A DNA stretch of 64,000 nucleotides from CAZNUM01 sp046861615 (GTDB lineage: Bacteria; Fidelibacterota; Marinisomatia; Marinisomatales; TCS55). The position numbers and the translations under genes were made by a program. The notes below the pieces were generated by a model. It did not search any database. It saw nothing but the letters and a program-made list of their open reading frames with translations, and was not told the DNA's origin. The stretch is taken from positions 1 through 64,000 of the forward strand of contig JBHHUS010000002.1 of NCBI GenBank assembly GCA_046861615.1, in the 5' to 3' direction. Shown here in pieces: positions 53,179 through 61,393 of the stretch. Every line of letters starts with the position of its first letter. Position 1 is the first letter of the stretch.

Positions 53179-53355
53179 TTGAACTGCGTGAAAAATTTCG
53201 TGATAATGTTTGCGCTGGTATTTGCCGTATCAGCCGTCGTGTCCTTTTTATATAGTTGGTTATTTCACGGAACGGGAATTATCGACTGGGGTTCCTCGGT
53301 CCGCTTGGGGATTATTCTTGGAATCGTCCTGTCTTGGGTAGAATCAAGAAAATAA
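53179..53355 (+). CDS. Small two-helix membrane protein, unknown function
   Basis: A 58-residue protein that starts at TTG with AGGAGG upstream. Two hydrophobic helices (FVIMFALVFAVSAVVSFLYS and VRLGIILGIVLSWV) flank a short loop with HGTGIIDWGSS. The length and hydrophobic pattern are coherent and no other frame competes. Similar short proteins seem widespread in FCB bacteria, with no role known to me. It is one of few plus-strand genes in the window. Nothing is seen in the 218 nt before it, which must hold its promoter. Confidence 0.7.
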   Translation: MNCVKNFVIMFALVFAVSAVVSFLYSWLFHGTGIIDWGSSVRLGIILGIVLSWVESRK

Positions 53356-53436
53356 ATGCTATCGACTTAAAAAATGTCAAGGCTATTTTTTGCTACACGT
53401 TAGGCAGGAAATATATTGAGCAACTAATTGGAGTGG

Positions 53437-53601
53437 TTACTTTGTAAGTTTATCGACGATCGAAGAAAATAAAGTTTTGTATTCATTCACTACAAACTTT
53501 ACCAGGGGGCTATCGGGGAAAAAGTAGGAAATAGCAACCAGGATCACAATCAGGAGAATAATTCTCCGTAACAATTTCTTAATCAATCCACTGCCAATCA
53601 T
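53437..53601 (-). CDS. Possible small single-helix membrane protein
   Basis: A 54-residue frame from ATG at 53601: a basic start (MIGSGLIKKLLRR), one hydrophobic helix (IILLIVILVAISYFF) and a polar C-terminal helix (PLVKFVVNEYKTLFSSIVDK). No clear ribosome-binding site is visible. The positive-inside layout suggests a real inner-membrane protein, but this rests on one short frame. Confidence 0.5.
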   Translation of the reverse strand: MIGSGLIKKLLRRIILLIVILVAISYFFPDSPLVKFVVNEYKTLFSSIVDKLTK

Positions 53602-53689
53602 GACTATTGAAAATACAAATTATTTCCGGGTACAAATACTAAAATTCATCTTTTAGGAAACAGGATAATTTTTTCGGTTTTTCCTTACT

Positions 53690-54784
53690 TTAAACCCTGA
53701 CAAAGTGCTTACCGGTTAGTTGCATAACCACTCCTTTCAATTCCAACGTCAGCAATAGCGCCAGAGCCTTGGTAACTTCCATATCCGCCGATTTAACGAT
53801 CTCGTCAATGTGCAATGGCTGTTCCCCCAATAGTTCCACCAATAAACGTTCTTTATCGGTCAAATTCAGGGTTATGGCCTGTTGTTTTGGTTCTATCGGG
53901 TTGAAGAATCTATTTTGAATTGATTGCAGAATATCATCACCCGATTGAATCGGTATTGCTCCGTTCCGGATCAATCGATTGCAGCCCACACTCAATTTAT
54001 CGGTAATTCTCCCCGGTACAGCAAAAACTTCCCGATTCTGGTCAATTGCATTTAAAGCAGTGAGAATCGCTCCACTATGCGTCCCCGCTTCCACCACCAG
54101 CGTTCCGTGGGACAGGCCACTGATAATCCGGTTCCGCTGGGGAAAATTGACCGCATCCGGTTTCGTTCCTAGGGGAAATTCTGTAATTACCGTACCGTCA
54201 GCACAAATTTCTTCCGCCAATCTTTCATTTTCACGGGGATAGGTGGTATCAATCCCGTTTCCCAGCACAGCGATCGTTCTTCCCTCTTGTTTTAAAGTGC
54301 TTCTATGGGCGATACTGTCTACGCCCCGAGCCAGCCCGCTGACAATCACAATTCCAGAAGTCACCAGTTCAGTAACAATCCTGGATGTAGCTTTTTTACC
54401 GTAAATAGTGACGGACCGCGTCCCCACTACTGCCAGACAATCCTCTTTTGATTTTAAGGGCTGACCTTTAACGTACAGCAACACTGGTGGATCATACATT
54501 TTTTTCATAAGGGTTGGAAAATCAGTGTCCCAAAAAGTTAAGATTTGAACACCAAGGGCCTCTGCCCTTTCCAGCTCCTGTTCACCAAAATCAAATTGAT
54601 GGTAATTACGAATAGAAGCAGCCAGTTTCAAATCAATACCTTCCACGGAGCATAATTCCGCCGTGGAGAGCTTAAATACCGATTGTGGTTCTTTAAAATG
54701 TGAAACCAGTATCCGTACCCGCTGAGGACCCAAACGAGGCGTATTTAATAAATTGAACAGTGCAACTTTGTCTTCAGCTTTCAT
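53690..54784 (-). CDS. dprA: DNA-processing protein DprA
   Basis: A 364-residue protein that binds incoming single-stranded DNA and loads RecA during transformation. It has an N-terminal SAM-like helix bundle, then the Rossmann-type DprA domain (~residues 85-290) with VVGTRSVTIYGKKATSRIV, SGLARGVDSIAHRSTLKQ and VEAGTHSGAILTALNAIDQ. A C-terminal winged-helix domain is at ~295-364 (LTDKERLLVELLGEQPLHIDEI). It overlaps obgE by 11 nt. ComEC, comEA and recA elsewhere in the window complete the basic set. Confidence 0.95.
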   Translation of the reverse strand: MKAEDKVALFNLLNTPRLGPQRVRILVSHFKEPQSVFKLSTAELCSVEGIDLKLAASIRNYHQFDFGEQELERAEALGVQILTFWDTDFPTLMKKMYDPPVLLYVKGQPLKSKEDCLAVVGTRSVTIYGKKATSRIVTELVTSGIVIVSGLARGVDSIAHRSTLKQEGRTIAVLGNGIDTTYPRENERLAEEICADGTVITEFPLGTKPDAVNFPQRNRIISGLSHGTLVVEAGTHSGAILTALNAIDQNREVFAVPGRITDKLSVGCNRLIRNGAIPIQSGDDILQSIQNRFFNPIEPKQQAITLNLTDKERLLVELLGEQPLHIDEIVKSADMEVTKALALLLTLELKGVVMQLTGKHFVRV

Positions 54785-55754
54785 TTAACCTTCCGGTGAT
54801 TATCTGTATCAGTTCCAGTAATCCGGCTCCAGAGACAGCGGAAATATCGATCACATATTCTGGTATTCTTTCCCACTTTTGCTGATCTTGATTATTTTCA
54901 GCCAACAGATCGGATTTTGAACGGACGAGAAGAATCGGTTTTAATAGTAAATCCCGATTGAATTGGTACAATTCTTCTTTCAGGGATTGGAATACAGTTT
55001 TAGGGTTTGATTCACTGCTTTCGATCAGGAACAACAGTAATTTATTCCGTTCAATATGCCGAAGAAATCGATGACCCAAACCCTTTCCTTTGGCAGCACC
55101 TTCAATCAAACCGGGAATGTCCGCCATGACAAATGATTTGTATTCCCCATATTTTACGATCCCTAAATGCGGTTCCAGAGTGGTAAAGGGATAATCAGCA
55201 ATTTTAGGCCGGGCGGCAGATAATACCGAAAGCAACGTCGACTTCCCCGCATTTGGAAGTCCCACCAGACCTACGTCCGCGATGACTTTCAGTTCAAATT
55301 CGAATAGACCTTTTTCTCCTGGCGTGCCCGGTTGAGCATAACGGGGGGATTGTTTGGTTGCTGTCTTGAACTGGGTATTCCCTCTTCCTCCCTTTCCACC
55401 CTTGCATATAATGACTTCTTTACCTGGTATAGTTACATCGGCCAGAATAGTATTCGTTTTTAAATCCCGGACAATCGTTCCCTGCGGGACAGGGATAAGC
55501 ACATCTTTTCCGTCCCGTCCACTTTTCTGGTTGGAAGACCCCGGTTGACCATTTTCAGCCCGGTAAGCTCGGGCATAACGAATGTCCCGTAAGGTACGCA
55601 AATTTGCATCCACCTTAATAATGATATTTCCACCACGGCCACCGTCGCCACCATCAGGTCCTCCCTTGGGAACAAATTTTTCACGACGGAATGACACGGA
55701 GCCTGGACCACCATTTCCGGCCTGTAATTCCACCTTGGTATAATCAATGAACAC
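54774..55754 (-). CDS. obgE: Obg/CgtA GTPase, short form
   Basis: A 326-residue ribosome-associated GTPase involved in 50S assembly and stress response. The Gly-rich Obg domain (~residues 1-155; GGPGSVSFRREKFVPKGGPD) is followed by the G domain with GLPNAGKST (P-loop ~165), DIPGLIEGA and RSKSDLL. It ends after the G domain and so lacks the C-terminal OCT domain of longer Obg proteins, as many non-Firmicutes homologues do. It is upstream of dprA with an 11-nt overlap. Confidence 0.95.
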   Translation of the reverse strand: MFIDYTKVELQAGNGGPGSVSFRREKFVPKGGPDGGDGGRGGNIIIKVDANLRTLRDIRYARAYRAENGQPGSSNQKSGRDGKDVLIPVPQGTIVRDLKTNTILADVTIPGKEVIICKGGKGGRGNTQFKTATKQSPRYAQPGTPGEKGLFEFELKVIADVGLVGLPNAGKSTLLSVLSAARPKIADYPFTTLEPHLGIVKYGEYKSFVMADIPGLIEGAAKGKGLGHRFLRHIERNKLLLFLIESSESNPKTVFQSLKEELYQFNRDLLLKPILLVRSKSDLLAENNQDQQKWERIPEYVIDISAVSGAGLLELIQIITGRLNES

Positions 55755-55820
55755 TGGATTCAGCCTGTATTTTTTTCATCAGGTGTTTCTCTGAAAATTC
55801 TTTCCAAAAGATAATGAATT

Positions 55821-55842
55821 GGAATGAATTCTAATTCATTCC
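55821..55842. repeat. Perfect palindrome in the icd-obgE gap
   Basis: GGAATGAATT and AATTCATTCC, 10-bp arms with a 2-nt loop, in the 154-nt gap downstream of icd and upstream of obgE. On the minus strand AATTCATTATCTTTTGG follows, a poor T-tract. It could be a weak terminator for icd or a protein-binding site ahead of obgE. Confidence 0.55.
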
Positions 55843-55908
55843 GCAAACTAATATTAGAACAGCTTTTTAAAACAGAAAAGGGGGATGATTTCGCTTTTTA
55901 CGCCGGAT

Positions 55909-57144
55909 TCAGGACGGCATATGGGCAATAATTGCATCCCCAAAGCCAGAACACGATACCTTAGTGGCCCCCTCCATCAGCCGGTGAAAATCATAAGTAA
56001 CAGTCTTGGCATTGATGGCGCCTTTAATCCCGGCATTGATTAATTCAGCAGCTTCCTGCCAGCCTAAATATTCCAACATCATGACACCGGATAGAATCAG
56101 GGATGATGGATTCACCTTATCCTGCCCGGCATATTTGGGGGCTGTTCCATGAGTAGCCTCGAAAATAGCACAACCAGTGTTGTAATTGATATTGGCTCCC
56201 GGGGCAATCCCAATCCCGCCGACAATGGCGGCCAAGGCGTCTGAAATATAGTCTCCGTTGAGATTAAGGGTAGCAATGATATCGTATTCTGCCGGTCGCG
56301 TAAGAATCTGCTGTAAAAAGGCGTCTGCAATCATATCTTTAATAATCAGCGGGTGTCCGTCCTTTTCAAGCACCTGCCAGGGGCCCCCTTCGTAATCAAC
56401 CGCGCCAAATTCCCGTTTTGTTAATTCGTAACCCCAATCCCGGAATTTGCCTTCGGTAAATTTCATAATATTACCTTTATGAACCAGGGTAAGGGATTCA
56501 CGCTTGTGTTCCAGAGCATAATGAACGGCAGATCTCACTAAGCGCTCAGTGCCCTCTAAACTGACCGGTTTTACTCCGATAGAAGCTGTTTTGGGAAATC
56601 GGATTTTATTTACTCCCATTTCATCGGTCAGAAAATCAATCACCTGCTCACATTCCGGGGTGCCGTTCAGCCATTCAATCCCCGCATAAATATCCTCAGC
56701 GTTTTCCCGAAAGATAACCATATCGACCAGTTCCGGCCGCTTCACCGGTGAGGGAACTCCTTTAAACCAGCGCACTGGACGCACGCAGGCAAATAAATCC
56801 AGTCGTTGACGGAGAGCTACATTCAATGAACGAATGCCACCACCGATCGGTGTTGTTAAAGGTCCTTTAATGGCTACCAGGTATTTTCGGATGATTTCCA
56901 GGGTATTCTCCGGTAACCAGGATCCGGTTTTGTTGAACGCTTTTTCACCAGCATAAATTTCCAACCATTGAATTTCGCGTTGACCGGAATATGCTTTTTC
57001 AACAGCTGCATTTAAAACCCGCGCAGTGGCACCCCAGATATCCGGGCCGGTACCATCCCCTTCAATAAATGGAATTACCGGATGATCGGGTACCTGCAAA
57101 CTCCCATTATTAAACTGAATAATTTCCCGCTTTTTAACAGTCAT
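55909..57144 (-). CDS. icd: Isocitrate dehydrogenase, NADP+ type
   Basis: A 411-residue TCA-cycle enzyme that converts isocitrate to 2-oxoglutarate and CO2. The substrate motif IRSLNVALRQRLDLFACVRP, the FRENAEDIYAGIEW box, the metal-binding Asp residues near GDYISDALAAIVGG and the cofactor motif HGTAPKYAGQDKVNP match the E. coli enzyme; Lys and Tyr in KYAGQDK are those that select NADP+. The ATG shares four nt with the stop of the FmdB-type gene upstream. Confidence 0.97.
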   Translation of the reverse strand: MTVKKREIIQFNNGSLQVPDHPVIPFIEGDGTGPDIWGATARVLNAAVEKAYSGQREIQWLEIYAGEKAFNKTGSWLPENTLEIIRKYLVAIKGPLTTPIGGGIRSLNVALRQRLDLFACVRPVRWFKGVPSPVKRPELVDMVIFRENAEDIYAGIEWLNGTPECEQVIDFLTDEMGVNKIRFPKTASIGVKPVSLEGTERLVRSAVHYALEHKRESLTLVHKGNIMKFTEGKFRDWGYELTKREFGAVDYEGGPWQVLEKDGHPLIIKDMIADAFLQQILTRPAEYDIIATLNLNGDYISDALAAIVGGIGIAPGANINYNTGCAIFEATHGTAPKYAGQDKVNPSSLILSGVMMLEYLGWQEAAELINAGIKGAINAKTVTYDFHRLMEGATKVSCSGFGDAIIAHMPS

Positions 57145-57398
57145 TTGGTTTCATCTTTTGTTTCTTTAGCTTTAGCATTTTTTGATTCCTGTTTGGTTTC
57201 CGTCTTGGAACCGTTTTTCCGGGCATAATCGGTAATATAAAAACCGGAACCCTTAAAAATTAATCCGGTACCACCACTGACTAACCGCCGTACTTCACCT
57301 CCACAATGGGGGCACACTTTTAGCGGTTCATCAGACATGGCCTGAAACAGTTCAAACGTTTGTTTACAATGATTGCATTTGTAATCGTATGTCGGCAT
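57141..57398 (-). CDS. FmdB-type zinc-ribbon protein
   Basis: An 85-residue protein with the FmdB/CxxC zinc ribbon MPTYDYKCNHCKQTFELFQ and CPHCGGEVRRLVS, followed by GTGLIFKGSGFYITDYARKN and a charged Lys/Glu tail. This family is widespread and small; its role is uncertain, though many members occur beside unrelated housekeeping genes. The ATG at 57398 was chosen because the family begins MP.YDY.C; the frame is open for six more codons. It overlaps icd by 4 nt. Confidence 0.9.
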   Translation of the reverse strand: MPTYDYKCNHCKQTFELFQAMSDEPLKVCPHCGGEVRRLVSGGTGLIFKGSGFYITDYARKNGSKTETKQESKNAKAKETKDETK

Positions 57399-57495
57399 GT
57401 AAAACCTGAATTTCAAAAGAAAAATAAGGGCTTGAATTTAGAATTAAATTGGAATAGATATAAAGGAATGAAGTAAACGAAAAATAATAATCAGA

Positions 57496-57978
57496 TCAGG
57501 GAAGACCGAATTTTAGTTTTAGCTGTTCCAAGACCCCTGAAGGTACATAGTTGTGTATATCACCTTCCAACTTAGCTACATCCTTTACCACCGTTGAGTT
57601 CAGATGAATGAATTTTTCAGACGGCAACATCAATAGAGTTGTAATATCCGGATTGAGATGATAATTCATCATAGCCATCTGAAATTCCAGTTCAAAATCA
57701 GAAACGTGGCGTAAACCTCTGATCAGAACACAGGCTTTTTGCTCCCGAGCGAAATCCGCCACCAGACCGGTTGTGGACATGGCAGAAACATTTTGGATGT
57801 CGCTGGTGGCATTCAGGATCATTTCCACCCGTTCTTCCGCCGTGAAAAGTGGCTCCTTCCCTAAATTGACAGCCACAGCAAAAATAAGCCGGTCAAACAA
57901 ACGGGATGCTCGTCCGGCAATATCAATATGACCATTATGAACCGGATCAAAAGTTCCGGGATAAATCGCTATTCTCAT
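57496..57978 (-). CDS. coaD: Phosphopantetheine adenylyltransferase
   Basis: A 160-residue enzyme that makes dephospho-CoA from 4'-phosphopantetheine and ATP. The HxGH motif is in IYPGTFDPVHNGHIDIAGRA, Arg and Ser residues in LIRGLRHVSDFELE, and the TxxSSxx-like ending is HLNSTVVKDVAKLEGDI. Length is standard. The 4-nt overlap with rsmD is the usual arrangement; 97 nt separate it from the FmdB gene, enough for a promoter. Confidence 0.96.
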   Translation of the reverse strand: MRIAIYPGTFDPVHNGHIDIAGRASRLFDRLIFAVAVNLGKEPLFTAEERVEMILNATSDIQNVSAMSTTGLVADFAREQKACVLIRGLRHVSDFELEFQMAMMNYHLNPDITTLLMLPSEKFIHLNSTVVKDVAKLEGDIHNYVPSGVLEQLKLKFGLP

Positions 57979-58487
57979 GTTTCTCGTTTCCAGATACTGA
58001 TTTGGGTTCCACCATAGGTCTTAACCCTGGTCGGGGAAATTGGGAATACTTTAACGGAACTTTCAAGTATAAAACGTCCATCTTGATTTAATTTTTTCAA
58101 ACTTGCCTCAATCAGGTCATCCAGAAATTGATAACCATAGGGTGGATCGGCAAAAATGAGATCATAGCAATCACAGGATTTTATAAATCTAATTACGTCC
58201 ATCCGGACAATCTGCGCCTTCAAATTCTTGAACTGAAGTGTATTCGCTCTTAACAATTTAATAACCAGTGAATGATAGTCAACGAAAGTAATTCCTGAGG
58301 CACCACGGCTGGCAGCTTCAAACCCCAGGATTCCCGAACCGGCAAATAAATCCAGGACTTGATACCCAGAGATATCTCCCAGCAGGTCAAACAGACTTTT
58401 CCGAACCCTGGAAGCAGTAGGCCGATATGGGGCTTTCTTCAGGGTTTTAATGGGAAGACCGCCGTATCGCCCACCCAAAATCTGCAT
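57975..58487 (-). CDS. rsmD: 16S rRNA (guanine(966)-N2)-methyltransferase
   Basis: A 170-residue SAM-dependent methyltransferase that modifies G966 of 16S rRNA during 30S assembly. The start MQILGGRYGGLPIKTL matches the family (the frame is open for 14 more codons, but those overlap the upstream gene). Family motifs: RPTASRVRKSLFDLL, the SAM loop LFAGSGILGFEAASRGA and the catalytic DPPYGYQ. It overlaps coaD by 4 nt and starts 10 nt after the PilM-like gene's stop. Confidence 0.93.
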   Translation of the reverse strand: MQILGGRYGGLPIKTLKKAPYRPTASRVRKSLFDLLGDISGYQVLDLFAGSGILGFEAASRGASGITFVDYHSLVIKLLRANTLQFKNLKAQIVRMDVIRFIKSCDCYDLIFADPPYGYQFLDDLIEASLKKLNQDGRFILESSVKVFPISPTRVKTYGGTQISIWKRET

Positions 58488-58497
58488 TTTATAATTC

Positions 58498-60204
58498 TCA
58501 ATCTCCCTCACTGAACGGGGGATTCTCAAAAATAGAAATAAAAAACACCGCCACCTGATTTGGTTCTAACGGATCAGAAGAATAAATAAATTTTTCCACA
58601 ACAATATTTCGACCGGATAAGAACAATTTTTGGATCACCCCCAAAATCATTGGTTTGGTACTAACCTGTAAAATAACCGGTACCTGAGAGTAACCGGCAA
58701 AATTCTTGGGAGTCAGCGTTTTGTAATTAACCAGCGCTGAATCAATCCTAATGGTGTTAAAGAATTCACTGCTATTGATTGGCCGATAGTTTGCGAGTGG
58801 TTGGATTTGTTTTGGTTTCAACACAATTTTATGCTCATATCCACCGCAACAATCAATCTTCACGGTCTGGGATGATTTAATTTCACCGATAGAATCCAGT
58901 GGTAGGAATACATCTTTAGTACCACCGAAAATCAACAGCATAGTATCTGCTTCAGAGATAATAGTAAATAAATCATTTTCATTGAATAATTTTAAAGTAT
59001 TCGAAACCGATTTCAGAATGTTCACCGAATAACGGCGATATGTTTTTATCACCGAAGATGTCAAAAAATCACTTTCCGATCCAACCATTAGTTTAGCGGG
59101 CTGAGTTTTATTCGAGCCTGATTTGTCACTGGGTTCCGGGGGAGCCACTTTATTCATGTAAATGATACCCACTAAAAAGGCCAGTAAAATAATTGTTATC
59201 CCGATGGAGTACACTTTTTGTATCCGCTTTGATTTTACTTTTTTAACAACTCGTTTTGGTTTGACGCTCTTCTTTATGGAAGTGGGTACTGGTGTTTTCG
59301 GCTCCGGAGGAGGTTTAACCGGAATGGACTGAATTCCTTGATCTCCGAAAAAATTCAACTGGTTCTGCTTAGGTTTCACTCCGGCATAGAGTGCGCGGGT
59401 AATGGTTAAAAGATGCTTCGGAATAGTTTTATCAACTGGAATTCCCTCTAAATCCAGCCCTTCCAAACCTGACAGGATGGTAGAATTTAACGATTTGAAA
59501 TTGTCCAACCATTTATCAGAAAATCCGGCACCAATATAAATAGAATAATCCGGTAGATCTTCTTCACTAAGAGACCCGGTAGTCGGCGTCACTTTCCATT
59601 GTCCCCGGAGTAATTTTAATGAACCGGAAGCTGAACCGTTTTCAGATTGTGAATGGAAACGAACCGCGTTTCCTTTGGGGAATAACACCATGCAACCTTT
59701 TTCCGGTTCCAGACCAAAAAATACACTCGATTCAGTCCCCATCCACTCCGGAGCTGCTCCCTGCTCAGCAATGATTAATTTAATCGGTTCGATTAATTTA
59801 GATTGAATTGCCAGAAGTATTAACTGAGGCCGGTCATATCGATAAATACGACCGAATAATGCCAATTTTGAATCGGGAACGGAACCCCATCTTTGTTTAA
59901 AGGTCCATTCCGCCAAGGCCCAACCATCGGAGTCACCCATTGTTTTGTCCATTTGGATGGATACGGTCCTAACAAAATCGTTGGGAAGTGTGACGTAAAT
60001 TTGTTCCCGTTCCAAGGAGACCTCATCCCGAATCTGTTGGAGAGCCGAACTGAATACAGAAACCAATTCCGCTTCAGAATTCCATACACCTTTCAATGGA
60101 TGAGGAAACGGTTTATAAGAAATACCGGTCAGTAAGGAACCCAGTTCAGTATGGGTCCACTGTGCGCATAGTAAATGATGATCAGTTATTGCAAGATGGA
60201 TCAC
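58498..60204 (-). CDS. PilM/GspL-like membrane protein, probable
   Basis: A 568-residue protein from the GTG at 60204 (AAGG 9 nt upstream; a TTG eight codons earlier is possible). The N-terminal ~260 residues look like the actin-like fold of PilM/GspL: YVTLPNDFVRTVSIQ, WALAEWTFKQRWG, LILLAIQSKLIEPIKLIIAE. A basic segment (KPKRVVKKVKSKRIQKVYSI) leads to one membrane helix near residue 345 and a C-terminal alpha/beta domain that could be PilN/PilO-like. No ATPase motif of a classical motor is visible. Its neighbours are comEA and a second membrane protein, so a type IV pilus-like or DNA-uptake role is an inference. Confidence 0.55.
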   Translation of the reverse strand: MIHLAITDHHLLCAQWTHTELGSLLTGISYKPFPHPLKGVWNSEAELVSVFSSALQQIRDEVSLEREQIYVTLPNDFVRTVSIQMDKTMGDSDGWALAEWTFKQRWGSVPDSKLALFGRIYRYDRPQLILLAIQSKLIEPIKLIIAEQGAAPEWMGTESSVFFGLEPEKGCMVLFPKGNAVRFHSQSENGSASGSLKLLRGQWKVTPTTGSLSEEDLPDYSIYIGAGFSDKWLDNFKSLNSTILSGLEGLDLEGIPVDKTIPKHLLTITRALYAGVKPKQNQLNFFGDQGIQSIPVKPPPEPKTPVPTSIKKSVKPKRVVKKVKSKRIQKVYSIGITIILLAFLVGIIYMNKVAPPEPSDKSGSNKTQPAKLMVGSESDFLTSSVIKTYRRYSVNILKSVSNTLKLFNENDLFTIISEADTMLLIFGGTKDVFLPLDSIGEIKSSQTVKIDCCGGYEHKIVLKPKQIQPLANYRPINSSEFFNTIRIDSALVNYKTLTPKNFAGYSQVPVILQVSTKPMILGVIQKLFLSGRNIVVEKFIYSSDPLEPNQVAVFFISIFENPPFSEGD

Positions 60205-60215
60205 GTACCAGGACC

Positions 60216-60977
60216 TTACTGGTCCCAACTTTTAGTGCCATCATCGATATATCCATGATTTTCAGCTTCAAAGGCAAAAACCAGATAACGCTTATCAACC
60301 ACCGGTTTTTTGATGGGACTTTCCACCCTGACAGCACTACTTCCTTCCTTGATTTTGATTATATAGGGTTCGCGTGTAACGGGACAATAATTCATACTGG
60401 AGTCGGGCATATAAGAATCGTAATAATTTACGAACTCAACCCGCTGGGAAGGTACTTCTTCCAACAGGGCGATAAAATTGGAATCACTCATTAATTTAGT
60501 CAGCCTTCTTTTCTGAACATACATAGTATCATTACGTGACAAATCTTCTGAATAAACCACAATGGTGGCGATGGTATCAACAATAGTATCCCGGCGAGTC
60601 ATGGGAAAGCCGAAGGTAGTATCGTAATCAACATCGAATCCCATCGGAACCGCAACGGAAAAATTCTTATTATCCAGAGATATACGTTGTTCGCCCACAT
60701 AGGTTGAATCACCCGTGAGGGAATCGCGCACCGAGTTTACTACTTTCATAGCCCATAAACCGTTGGTGGTATAACCATTCATCAATTGATAATAAAATGA
60801 CTCTAAATTATAAATATTCTCCAGATTGAAATGGCTTTTATTCTCATAAAATTCCTCTTCATCCCAGATCGCCCGGGGAACATAAATACTGATTACAAGG
60901 AAAATAAATCCGAACAAAATCGCGAATTCCAGTAAATCATTGTACAATTTTTTCTTTTTCTTTAAGTCATCCGTCAT
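60216..60977 (-). CDS. Single-pass membrane protein, unknown function
   Basis: A 253-residue protein with a Lys-rich N-terminus (MTDDLKKKKKLYNDLLEF), one membrane helix at ~17-35 (FAILFGFIFLVISIYV) and a periplasmic domain rich in strands (ISLDNKNFSVAVPMGFDV, IVVYSEDLSRNDTMYVQ), with CPVTREPYIIKI near residue 203. No family recognised. It lies 5 nt after comEA and its end precedes the PilM-like gene by 11 nt, which suggests the three are expressed together. Confidence 0.75.
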   Translation of the reverse strand: MTDDLKKKKKLYNDLLEFAILFGFIFLVISIYVPRAIWDEEEFYENKSHFNLENIYNLESFYYQLMNGYTTNGLWAMKVVNSVRDSLTGDSTYVGEQRISLDNKNFSVAVPMGFDVDYDTTFGFPMTRRDTIVDTIATIVVYSEDLSRNDTMYVQKRRLTKLMSDSNFIALLEEVPSQRVEFVNYYDSYMPDSSMNYCPVTREPYIIKIKEGSSAVRVESPIKKPVVDKRYLVFAFEAENHGYIDDGTKSWDQ

Positions 60978-60982
60978 GAATA

Positions 60983-61393
60983 TCAGTCCTTAGTTGTTAA
61001 ATAATTTTTTATTTTTTCAAATGTTTTCTCACCAATTCCCTTAACTTGTTTTAGGTCTTCGATGGATGAGAAAGAACCGAAATCTTTACGAAACTGAATA
61101 ATCCGCTCGGCCATAACCGGCCCAATCCCGGGAACGGTCATCAATTCAGCTTTTTTAGAATTATTGATATTAACGATTTTTAATAACTGATTCTGCTCAT
61201 TTTCTGCCTGAGTATCTGATATGGCTTGATTTTGAATCAGTTCTGTCTTCTCCTGAAAAGCTCTTAAGTCAACGACCGGCTCCGGTGTTTGCTCCCCCCA
61301 GAAATGACGGTAAAAGGTAACGACTGTTCCCAGTAAAAGAATTCCAGTTAAAAACCTGATAATCATTTTTTCCTGGTTCGTAAACAAATTCAA
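60983..61393 (-). CDS. comEA: ComEA-type membrane-anchored DNA-binding protein
   Basis: A 136-residue protein. One membrane helix (~residues 12-27; FLTGILLLGTVVTFYR) is followed by a linker and two helix-hairpin-helix motifs at ~75-135 (INNSKKAELMTVPGIGPVMA, IEDLKQVKGIGEKTFEKIK) that bind double-stranded DNA without sequence preference. In transformation ComEA captures DNA in the periplasm. It lies between dnaJ (4-nt overlap) and two membrane genes. Confidence 0.88.
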   Translation of the reverse strand: MNLFTNQEKMIIRFLTGILLLGTVVTFYRHFWGEQTPEPVVDLRAFQEKTELIQNQAISDTQAENEQNQLLKIVNINNSKKAELMTVPGIGPVMAERIIQFRKDFGSFSSIEDLKQVKGIGEKTFEKIKNYLTTKD

